Made by a program: the position numbers and the translations under genes. Under the pieces are notes generated by a model, which saw nothing but the letters and a program-made list of their open reading frames with translations, made no database searches and was not told where the DNA came from. A stretch of DNA of 64,000 nucleotides from Chloranthus sessilifolius (taxonomy: Eukaryota; Streptophyta; Magnoliopsida; Chloranthales; Chloranthaceae), in assembly GCA_021018995.1 (NCBI GenBank), contig CM037589.1:63205068-63269067 (forward strand), in the 5' to 3' direction. Below are positions 55,589 to 64,000 of this stretch, piece after piece; within the stretch, counting starts at the first letter, position 1; every line of letters starts with the position of its first letter.

Positions 55589-56124
55589 CGCTTGAGTGAT
55601 TGGCTGCTGCTCTTTATAAGACTTGACTGGTCAGTCTCCTAAGAGATCGATCAGTTCAAAATGAGATCAATGGGTCATAAATGAGACCGATCAGACCGAC
55701 TGGCATGGCCGCAGATGACACTGGTTCGTGTTATAACAAAATTGGTTGGTCTCATACTGATCAATCCAAAATGAGACTAATCGTTCTAGAATCACAGTCC
55801 CATATAAAAATGATCGGGTTTTAAGGGCATTTTCATCTAACCAACTTTTTGGTTAAACCAAATTTCAAAAAAAAAAAACCCCAGAGTGAAGACAATCTCA
55901 TAATGCAAATATAAGATTTTATATAGAAATTTCTTTTCAATTTCTTTTCATACACATTCCCTGACCAAAAAAAACCCCCTTCTTCCCTTGACATGGTCCC
56001 ATCTATTCAGCATTTCTTTTCTTCATTCTTTGTAAGGAAAAACCTCCATAAGCCGTCTCCATCCATCATAAGCTTAAACAGAAAAAAGGATATGGGGGCA
56101 TAACAGATGTATGGATGACCTTTC

Positions 56125-56384
56125 TTAAAGATTATAGCCAGTAGCATTCCTTGCTGGTTGTTGTGGCTCCTCTACCTTGATGGTAGGCTGATTATTATGA
56201 TACACTGAACTGCTGTACATCTGTTTGGGTGGTGGTCTTGTTGCTTGTTTCTTCTTTGGCAGCGGCTGATGGAAAATTGGATGCAGGGGATGGTAAACTG
56301 GAGGCTCATAGTATGGTTCCGCTAGCCCTGTGCGAATCGGCAAATCTGAGCACCCATCTGGACCTGCCCACGACAGAGGATTCA
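56125..56384 (-). CDS. MBD protein (MBD2/4-like), last exon
   Basis: It encodes 85 codons from NPLSWAGPDGCSDLPIR to PARNATGYNL and a TAA stop, after two bases completing a Val codon. The acceptor is TTGCTGCAG. The VNPLSWAGPD phrase matches the segment after the MBD in plant MBD2-type proteins. The rest is rich in Pro, Gln and Lys (PKKKQATRPPPK) and looks disordered and basic, as expected for a nuclear chromatin protein. Confidence 0.85.
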
Positions 56385-59300
56385 CTGCAGCAATATATCA
56401 TAATTTCTTGTTAGCAACTTTTACAAAAGAAAACATACATCTAAATCAGGTGATCGTGATGGAGATCAAGGTATCAAGTATCGGCCAATACCAATACGTA
56501 TCGGTAATTTAGCCAACCGATACCATCTCGATAACAGTATTAGGGTGGTATCAACATCGGCTGATACTGCACAGTATCGGTTAATATGTATCAAGACACA
56601 GCTGATACGCCTCGGCTATCGGCCGATAGCTACCAAATTTATTAAAAAAAAATTATTTCTTTTAAAAAAATATTTCCTGTTAATTAAAAAGAATCATCTA
56701 ATAGTTTAAATATAAGTCTTTTACGATGCTTTTAAGACTACAAGTCTAATAATTCAGATTTTTGTTCAAAAAAAAATTAACCGTACCGGTGTATCCGTCC
56801 TCCAAGAACCGATACTGGTACCCGATTTGCTACCTTGATGGAGATAAATAGTACAAGCCCATCCTTTCTTATAGTCATAGCAGGAACCAAAGCTCCTCAG
56901 CTGGACCATGGGTCAAAATATCGGAAAATCCGATACCTATCATCCAGGCTCCCTAGACAATACATATCGGCGTATCGGCGTATCAGCGAATATGTTGAAT
57001 GTCTCGGTAGTACAATTTTTTTTGTTGAATGTATAGCCGATACCTAAGTGACCTTTTAAAAAAAAAGGATGATAGATTGCATGTATCGTCTGGTACATTG
57101 AAAAAACCAATGTATCCGATATAAATGATGTGAAGTTTGTATCGGACGATACATACACCAAGGGATATTTGGTGTATGTATCTGACGCGGGACAGTAACT
57201 CTAAAATGAGTGATTAATGAGTTAATGCAATTTAGCCGAAATTAAATAAAATTAATTCAAGCTTAATCTCAAAATTAACTCAATACCTTAGGGTTTTAGA
57301 AATCCGATAGGCAAATCACACTAGATCCGGCTAGGGTCCAGTCCAATGCGCAAGTCCCATTAGATTTGAGGCGAGATCGAGGATCGAGCCTAGAAATAGA
57401 ACTCTAGCTTTTCCAGACTTGGGCGTTTGTCTTCGATCCAATGTAGATTCACGGGTTTGAACTAGGGTTGTAGAATTGGTTTATGGTTTTGTAATAGGCT
57501 TATAGTTTGGAAAGGGTTTATGGTTTAGAAAAGGGTTTTGGCTCTATTTGATTTAGGGTTTCAGAAAGGGTTTGAGGGTTTGGGATCAAGAAACTAATAG
57601 ATTAGGGTTTAGAAATCCGGGATCAATAAAGGTAAAGGTTCAAGAGAAAACAAAGATGAATAGATAACAAGGATAATAAAAGATAAAAAAAATAGATACC
57701 AAAAGATAACGATTGGGAATACTGTCTTTGCCTCACACCAAACCCATCTCGGGAAGAAGAATATTCAAGCAATAATGCATTCAGAATATTCAATAACTAA
57801 TTACAACGTGTTTACAAGCCTCCTTATATATGCAACCACTTAATAAAGGACTGAAAAAGGTTATTTCCGCAAAAAAAAAAGTAAAAATCTTCGTCGCCCA
57901 CGAACGTCCGTCCTGAGGCCACGAATGTCTGTCACCTACGGACATTCGTCATTGTTCATCACGGACGTCTGTCATTGTTCACGAGCGTCCTTCATTGTTC
58001 ACTGTTCACTATTTAATGATGGTTTTGTGTCTTTGTGTCTCCCTTTTCTCCCCTGAAGCTACACTCGGGCTTGTGTCCTCTTTAGGTCTTTCTGAAGTCG
58101 AAAATCTGTTGTGGCCCCAAATCCAAGGCTCCCGAACTTGGCGTTCCCCGTCATTCTCCTCCACTCAAAATGTTTCATCACCAATAAAACACGCACGTGG
58201 TACTGATCAAGTGTATCGGAATTCGCACGGTAGAACTCCTTGTAACTAGCTCAAACAATCTCGGCATCGGGTGGCGTATGATCATGATCTCGGTTGATTG
58301 TAGCGTGACGCACACTGTAATCCTCTCCTCGACAAACCAAATTACTCGGCTCGCCAACCCACTCTACCAAATATTTTTGAAGCTTCTCATCAACTCTCCC
58401 AGACCCGAAAGAATTCTTCCCCAATGAAGTGTGATCGCGATATCGGTCGGAAATACAAGAACTCAAGCGCCAAACTCTTTCATGACTGGCCTATGTACTC
58501 TCGGTAGTCGAAGTATCAGCAGATAATTTGTAGTGATTGTTGCTTGAATTAATCTTCTGTTTAATTTCGGCATGCAATGCAGAATGAGACTCAAAAGTTG
58601 ACTCATAATACGATTCGAAATGTGAAGCAGTATGCAACTCGAGACTATGATGTATATGTGTATCTATGGACTCGGTACGCGCATGTACATGCGACGCTAA
58701 CGGCTTAGGCACAACTAACTTTGTGGGCTTTATCACCTCATGTGTGATCGAATTAAGTGACACTAATAGCTCATGGGGACTCAACTCAACGGATTCAAAT
58801 GACTCATGGGTAAGTAACTTGATTAGCTCGGGTATACTCGGATCGATCAACTTCAAAGACTCAAGTGCACTCGACTCTACAAACAATAAAGACTCGGGAA
58901 CAACTGACTCTACTGGCACTACCAAATCGTGCATACATGACTCGGTCGAATCGCAGGTGGGCGACTCAGTTGACTCACGTGTGGGCGACTCAACATCACT
59001 ACTCACAAGGGAAATAGAAGTCTCTTTGACACAAATTAGACTCTTATCAGTTTCTTCCATCTCCTCTTCACTCATCACGGTATGAGGGTCATACACCTCT
59101 TCTACTTTTAATCTTTCCTGCTCCTTAGAGTTCTCTCTTTTAATCAATAGACTCGAAGTGAAAAATTTTGTGGTGCATTGGTAAGCAAAGTGTCTGAATC
59201 CTTGACACTTAAGGCAATCAGGACACCTATCTGTCTTGGTTTTCAAACGCCATAGGAGGTGACGGTGTGTTAAAGGAACATAATTCTCGATAAGTCGCTC

Positions 59301-62300
59301 ATTCATGTCCTCTCATAATGTGATGGGCTTATGATTAGCTAACTCGCGTAGAAACTCACCATTAGTCCAATAGGTTTTGGCATGGCTCACCAACTTTATT
59401 TTAACTAACCTAACTTTGTACTCATCTGGTACGCCATACTAGTCAAAATACTCTTCCACACTAGACAACCACTCCACGAAGGTTTTAGGGTTCATCATGC
59501 CCTCAAAATCTGGGACCTCATTCCGAATAGATTTTAGGAACCTATAGGCAGGATCATACTCGGGTTCACGATGATGAGGGTATCCCCTAACTCTAATCTC
59601 ATCACGACTTTTGTGACTTTGCCAAGAATTTGGTCGCGATCGCCTTACTTCAGCTTTGATGTCCCTAAGAACATCGACAATCTCGCTCATGCTCATGGTG
59701 AACATGACTTACTACATGGGTTATAAATGACATGCAAATATGAACCAACAATGGATGAGAAATTTTGTCAAACAGTAGACGTGCATACTTTTGAACGCAA
59801 ATGAGATAAAATGCAATGAAAATCAAAATGCAATAAAATAAAATGTCACACAAATATGCCCTAACCTAGAAAACCTAGGTCTCTGATAGCAAAACAGACG
59901 CGGCACAGTAATCCTAAAATGCGTGATTAATGATTTAATGCAATTTAGCCGAAATTAAATAAAATTAATTCAAGCTTGATCTCAAAATTAACTCGATACC
60001 TTGGGGTCTTAGAAATTCGATTAGTAAATCACACTAGATCCCACTAGGGTCCAGTCTGATGCGCAAGTCCTGTTAGATTTAAGGCAGGATCTAGCCTAGA
60101 GATAGAACTCTAACTTTTTCAGGCTTGGGCGTTTGTCTTCGATCCGATGTAGATTCACGGGTTCGAACTAAGGTTGTAGAATTGGTTTATGGTTTTGTAA
60201 TAGGCTTATGGTTTGGAAATGGTTTATGGTTTAGAAAAGGGTTTTGGCTCTGTTTGATTTAGGGTTTCAGAAAGGGTTTGAGGGTTTGGGATCAAAAAAC
60301 TAATAGATTAGGGTTTAGAAATCTGGGATCAATAAAGGTGAAGGTTCAAGAGAAAACAAAGATGAATAGATACCAAGGATAATAAAAGATCAAAAGAAAA
60401 TAGATACTAAAAGATAACAGTTGGGAATCACTCCCTTGGCCTCACACCAAACCCATCTCAGGAAGAAGAATATTCAAGCAATAATGCATTCAAAATATTC
60501 AATAACTAATTAGAATGTGTTTATAAGCCTCCTTATATAGGCAACCACTTAATAATTCGAAATAAAGAGTCCTAATAATAATAAAAGACTGAAAAAGGTA
60601 ATTTCCGCAGAAAAAATGTAAAAATCTTCGTCACCCACGAGCGTCCGTCCTGAGGCCACGGATGTCCGTCATCTACGGACAGTGAGGGTGTCAAATCACG
60701 GACGTCCGGCACTGTTCATCACGAATGTCCGTCACTGTTCACGGACGTCTGTCACTGTTCACTATTCAATGACGGTTTTGTGTCTTTGCGCCTCCCTTTT
60801 CTCCCCTGAAGCTGCACTCGGGCTTGTGTCCTCTTTAGGCCTTTCTGAAGTCAAAAATCTGTTGTGGCTCCAAATCCAATGCTCCAAAAAATGTATTGAA
60901 TGCTTTAATAGTTGAATCCTAACCTAAGACTCGATCATGACTTGAGTCATTGTCTTTTAATTTGACACCTCGGATTACATGAAATTAATATAAACTAAGC
61001 CTAATGATCCCAGCATAATTAAAAAACACCCTTAAAGAGGAAAATTAGAAAATGCCCCCAAACCCGAAAATCGACATGAGTTGCAAATTCAAGCATCCTA
61101 ACCCCAAAAATTAGTGTCACAATAACAAAACAGGCTCCCAGATCAAAAGTTGTACACCGAGAAACAGGGGGCTTGCAATGATCAATAGATGTTGATAGTT
61201 ATTTTAGCGTCGATTTGGAGGGCTTGTACACTATAGATTTGGGGCTTATACACAAAAGATGGCTAGATTGCAGTTGCAGTTGACGACCTCATTGATTCCC
61301 TGTTTGTAGATAATATAAGTGTTGTTGAATTTGCACTGCCTTCCCAACTTCTTCCATAGGGTACCCCAAAAAATACCCACAAATTTGGTTTATCGGTCTA
61401 AAGTAATCGTATCAATAGAGCTACCCCACGCAGGCAAAGGATTTCCCTAAAGAAATGGTTGGCTATTGTTTGACATCTACAATCCACAGGCAAGGTATGA
61501 AGTGTGTCATCTTGGAGAACCAATCAATGAACACAAAAACCGAGTTTATGAGGCAATCCCAGAACGAAGTGCTGTTGATGTCAATCCATGGCACTTCTAG
61601 ATGTGGAAATATGGGTATATAATCCACCATTTTGTTACTGCTCCACTCCCAACAAGTGAAGCATCGCAGCCGACTTCAAAATCCTTTAGAAGTCCAGTGA
61701 GGTAGAAATAGTGCATCTTTCATAGAGTAGGACAGGGACAATATTCCAGTTGAAATTTTCAATAAATCACAGGATATAAAGTAGTGTCTGTAGAAGCGTC
61801 TAACATCAACAATATTCCTTGTGGTTGGCCACTCTTTATGACTAAATAATCAGATCGAATTTGTTTATATTAATCATTGAATTCGATCTTGGAGAGCACA
61901 CTAGCTCCTACAAACATTCCAGCATGTCATCAAGTCAAACCATGGAATATGATGTTGATGTCTCAGGTATCAATGCACATAGGTCAGGTGCCATCCTTCT
62001 AGAGTCAGATCACAAACAAAACAACTATCACCATCATCATCACAGTCGATCCCATCTATTTGGGGTTGGCTTTGCGCGTCTGGTTTTTTCACTCATTTTT
62101 TATCAGTGCTAAACTCTCTGTAACTCTGCAATCCTCCATATTCCTTCTCACGGCTTCCCTCCAAATCTGCATTGATCCTCTTCTCCTACTTGTGCTTCTA
62201 GCGTCTCAACCCTTCATATAGGGTTTGTTTTGTGCCTCCAATGAACATGTCCAAACCACCTCAAGCAACATTCTGTGACTTTTTCCCTTATAGATGTCAC

Positions 62301-63570
62301 TCTCAAATTTTCTCTTATACACTCGTTCTGAATTTTATCCTTGTTACTCCACACATCCATCTCAATATCAGCACCTCGGCCACATGCACTCTGTTTTTTG
62401 TCGCTTTTTTCATGCCCAACATTCGGCACCATATAATATGGCAGGTATAACAGCTGTCTTATAAAACATCCTAAGTGGAACACTTGGGTCGCACAATACT
62501 CCGCGCTCTTACCTCCATTTCCTCCAACCTGCATTAATCCTATTTGAGATGTCATCTTCAAATCCATCATCAAGCATAACAACTCTACTTGATCAAATTC
62601 AATTTTCCAAAACCTTACCGTGCCTAGTTGAAAGGAAGGAGCAAACAAATCTGTTCTCTTCAGGCTAATCAAGAAGCCCAATTTATATCCTAGGAACCTG
62701 AAAAAAGATACCGATGTAGTGTCAAGGTGTCTCATTCTTTCTACTTTATAGATGGACAAGCCAGAGAAGGAACGCTTCTACCAGACATACAATGGAAACT
62801 AAACATTATGCATAGAAAACCTAAGTGTGAACCATAGTTCCATATTTTGCAGTCACAATTTCTTGATGCAGCAGGATTTGCAACAACAAAAAATGGACTC
62901 CAAAACAAAAAAAAACACTTTTGTTTAGTTCTTTATTTCAGACACTATATATATTAATAGAAATTTATTAATAAACAAATAATTTTCTATAATTTTGTAA
63001 TTTAGCAAAAAAATATCTAACATACCTTCTGCAGGTTCAATAGGATTCATCATCCCAATACCAGCTCCATCATATGGATGCAGCACCCTTGCAGGGCGCT
63101 TCCTACAATAGTTCTCTTGCAGAGGTTTTGGGATTTGATATGAAAATTGTGACATATTGACCCCTGCTCTGATATACTCTGGATTTTCAAGTAGGAACCT
63201 GCATTATAAGAAAAGAATAAGCATTGTTCTCTTTTACAAATATAAAGGGAATATCAGTTGAAACTATTATATTTTTAAGGTGAAATAAATTAAACCACAC
63301 GGCATGTTTATAAAAAGAACTGAGGAAATAGCCAAATAGCAGTGAACACAACAGCATATTTACAACCCCTTGAAATTGAAGGCGACGACTTTTTGGTCAT
63401 TTTCACAGCCAAAGGTTTCAACACCTTGATCCTCAATTTTTTTGTGTTCAGATTTTATAACAGTTTATGCACACATATAATGCACAAATGACAAAAGAAA
63501 AGTCATTTTAACATACTTCTGAACCTCCACCATGGATCGCAATCTCTTGCCAGATGGTGCAACATAATAC
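56125..63570 (-). CDS. Methyl-CpG-binding domain protein, 3' part of the gene
   Basis: Three exons join in phase: 63570-63517, 63198-63026 and 56384-56125. Introns are 318 and 6,641 bp, both GT-AG. The encoded parts are YYVAPSGKRLRSMVEVQK, the second half of a methyl-CpG-binding domain, then MSQFSYQIPKPLQENYCRKR, and the VNPLSWAGPD tail. The order and wording match plant MBD2/MBD4-type proteins, nuclear proteins that usually also have a CW zinc finger before the MBD. That finger and the first half of the MBD would be right of the window. The sequence seen has no stop. Which MBD paralogue it is cannot be told from this part. Confidence 0.87.
56470..57180. repeat. Degenerate TATCGG/CGATAC repeat in MBD intron
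   Basis: Words such as CCAATACGTATCGG, CGGCTATCGGCCGATAGC and CGTATCGGCGTATC recur over about 700 bp and end next to element B. Confidence 0.6.
57183..58153 (-). repeat. Element B 3' LTR
   Basis: The plus strand starts TGACGCGGGACAG and ends GTTCCCCGTCA. The U3 array of GGACGTCCGT-type words is at about 57900-57995, and a TATA-like CCTTATATATGC lies at about 57822. Confidence 0.88.
58154..58168 (-). other. Element B polypurine tract
   Basis: The minus strand reads GAGTGGAGGAGAA next to the 3' LTR. Confidence 0.75.
58190..58460 (-). pseudogene. Element B chromodomain-like tail
   Basis: The minus strand encodes EKLQKYLVEWVGEPSNLVC, close to KYLVNWVGKPESENTWI of element A, then after a frame change FYRANSDTLDQYHVR near 58190-58235. 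The first strand and aromatic Trp of a chromodomain are legible. Confidence 0.65.
58491..59306 (-). pseudogene. Element B gag end, zinc knuckle and Ser/Glu-rich segment
   Basis: One open frame of 271 codons. It starts in gag (MNERLIENYVPLTHRHLLWR), with a CCHC knuckle CLKCQGFRHFAYQC around residue 35-50. An acidic stretch (MSEEEMEETDKSLICVKE) follows, then about 130 residues with ES or SP units (RESTESP, VPESLLFVESSALESL). It ends with AEIKQKINSSNNHYKLSAD, the words that join integrase to its C-terminal region in element A. Thus the frame passes from gag to the integrase tail with this segment in place of pol. Confidence 0.8.
59307..59705 (-). pseudogene. Element B gag, N-terminal part
   Basis: MSEIVDVLRDIKAEVRRS, then EYDPAYRFLKSIRNEVPDFE and NPKTFVEWLSSVEEYFD, then a stop at 59439. 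It corresponds to the gag N-terminus and core of element A. A short broken stretch joins it to the next frame. Confidence 0.8.
59880..59891 (-). other. Element B primer-binding site (decayed)
   Basis: The minus strand reads TGCTATCAGAGA, two changes from the element A site. Confidence 0.75.
59896..60892 (-). repeat. Element B 5' LTR
   Basis: The plus strand begins AGACGCGGCACAG (TG has become AG). It matches the other LTR until GCTCC at 60885, then ends differently, without the last 21 or so bases of the 3' LTR. GGACGTCCG words are at about 60640-60755. Confidence 0.82.
60898..61339. other. MBD intron sequence, nothing recognised
   Basis: AT-rich with no open frame of note and no recognised repeat. 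Confidence 0.4.
61340..61640 (-). pseudogene. Ty3 integrase fragment
   Basis: The minus strand encodes VFIDWFSKMTHFIPC preceded by PWIDINSTSFWDCLINS, a worn version of the PW.D.SMDF...VVVDRFSKM region of Ty3 integrases. It has stops and no neighbouring domains. Confidence 0.6.
62030..62760 (-). mobile_element. RTE-type LINE 3' fragment
   Basis: The minus strand has NECIRENLRVTSIREKVTEC then LRWFGHVHWR, a hallmark of the C-terminus of plant RTE reverse transcriptases (usual form IRNECIREHLGVAPI and LRWFGHVQRR). Near the 3' end it reads CAACCCCAAATAGATGGGAT followed by a run of TGATGATGATGG, as RTE tails do. The RT catalytic core is missing, so the copy is 5'-truncated. Confidence 0.8.
63026..63198 (-). 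CDS. MBD protein, penultimate exon
   Basis: 173 nt encoding FLLENPEYIRAGVNMSQFSY, then QIPKPLQENYCRKRPARVLH to MMNPIEPAE. The acceptor is TAATGCAG and the donor is GTATGT. One base completes the Lys codon from the previous exon and one base begins the Val codon of the last. Confidence 0.88.
63517..63570 (-). CDS. MBD protein, exon carrying part of the MBD
   Basis: 54 nt encoding YYVAPSGKRLRSMVEVQ. The acceptor is ATTTTCAG and the donor is GTATGT. SGKRLRSMVEV is the DNA-contacting half of the methyl-CpG-binding domain in plant proteins. The upstream exons are outside the window. Confidence 0.88.
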
Positions 63571-63671
63571 CTGAAAATATTAAAAACGTAAATTGAGGGG
63601 AGAAACGAGAATCTAAACAAATTAAATTTGGCCATGGAAAATTGATGAAAGCAACACATATAGCATTTGAA

Positions 63672-63973
63672 TCTTGTCACATAATACAAGTACGCTTTTA
63701 TTAGAGTTTATAGTATATTATATTCACTGTCATGTGCCATTCTAGTCATTTCAACCGTCTATATAAACACAAATATATTTACCAAAATCTTTCCTTGTCA
63801 ATGAGGAACATCAGATACCCTCTTGTCACATAATGCAAGTTTACACTTTTGTTAGAGGTTATATCATATTATATTCATTGTCATGTGATATTCTAGTCAT
63901 CTCAACTGTCTATATAAACGAAAGAGAATTTAAGCAAAATCTTTCCTCATCCATGTGGAACATCAGATACCCT
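63672..63973 (+). repeat. Tandem duplication, ~150 bp unit
   Basis: Two copies (63672-63820 and 63821-63973) share CTTGTCACATAAT.CAAGT, CATTCTAGTCAT and GGAACATCAGATACCCTC. It lies in the intron upstream of the MBD exon. Confidence 0.85.
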
Positions 63974-64000
63974 CTCTAAAGCATGACCAATCTTGAAATG

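Larger units (their letters stand above)
50251..56124. other. Intergenic region between ARA1 and the MBD gene
   Basis: No protein-coding gene is recognised. It holds short inverted-repeat elements, a direct repeat, CG-palindrome fragments and a microsatellite, listed separately. The 3' untranslated part of the MBD gene must lie just left of 56125; no clear polyadenylation signal was identified. Confidence 0.6.
57183..60892 (-). mobile_element. Element B: gag-chromodomain LTR element without pol
   Basis: A minus-strand element of 3.7 kb with LTRs at 57183-58153 and 59896-60892. Flanks are GTATC (57178-57182) and GTATT (60893-60897). From 5' to 3': primer site, gag with zinc knuckle, Ser/Glu-rich segment, short integrase-tail words, chromodomain-like tail, polypurine tract. 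No protease, RT, RNase H or integrase core is present. It has the same design as element C and a related LTR. It lies in the last intron of the MBD gene. Confidence 0.86.

Noticed and set aside
58666-59085. Plus-strand Ser/Asp-rich frame of 139 codons
   Set aside because: It is the complement of the ES-repeat segment of element B; the minus-strand frame is longer and continuous with gag.

Overview
This is nuclear DNA of a flowering plant. The evidence is the split genes with GT-AG introns, the dense nested LTR retrotransposons and L1/RTE LINEs, the tRNA-iMet primer sites, and coding exons closely matching two plant gene families. The long, transposon-filled introns suggest a species with large introns, such as a basal eudicot, magnoliid or woody plant; the species itself cannot be read from the sequence. 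Identifications come from my own reading of the sequence and remembered family motifs. No search was run.

Two host genes lie on the minus strand. (1) L-arabinokinase (ARA1): thirteen exons between 50053 and 13533 give 362 uninterrupted codons, from the start codon through most of the N-terminal glycosyltransferase-like half. Intron 9 is 31 kb (14212-45240). The GHMP-kinase half is not in the window, so intron 13 would run past position 1, or the gene is cut. (2) The 3' end of a methyl-CpG-binding-domain gene of the MBD2/MBD4 kind, with exons at 63517-63570, 63026-63198 and 56125-56384. Its 6.6 kb last intron also holds transposons.

Layout. 1-5003: degenerate sequence that may be a long Tekay-like LTR. 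5109-12402: a plus-strand solo LTR split by a minus-strand chromovirus (element A, 5502-11975) with gag, protease, RT, RNase H, integrase and chromodomain, all with broken frames. 13533-14211: ARA1 exons 13-10. 14749-29112: element C, a plus-strand gag-chromodomain element without pol. Its left LTR is split twice, by a solo LTR that itself carries a 2.27 kb foldback element (15131-18508) and by a full-length L1 LINE (18910-25234). 30076-33453: a 5'-truncated L1 LINE holding a solo LTR. 33461-44936: degenerate minus-strand LTR element E, containing a small TRIM-like element with a SINE and a Ty1/copia element whose 5' half is inverted. 45241-50053: ARA1 exons 9-1, with a clean solo LTR in intron 2. 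50250-56100: intergenic, with small inverted-repeat elements. 57183-60892: element B, minus strand, the same gag-chromodomain design as C. 61340-62760: integrase and RTE LINE remnants.

The most interesting signals are three. Elements B and C lack protease, RT, RNase H and the integrase catalytic core but share a Ser/Glu-rich protein segment between a Gag zinc knuckle and a chromodomain-like tail. Several otherwise different LTRs carry an array of short CG-containing palindromes just upstream of their TATA box, each group with its own word. ARA1 keeps a clean frame and clean splice sites around a 31 kb intron.
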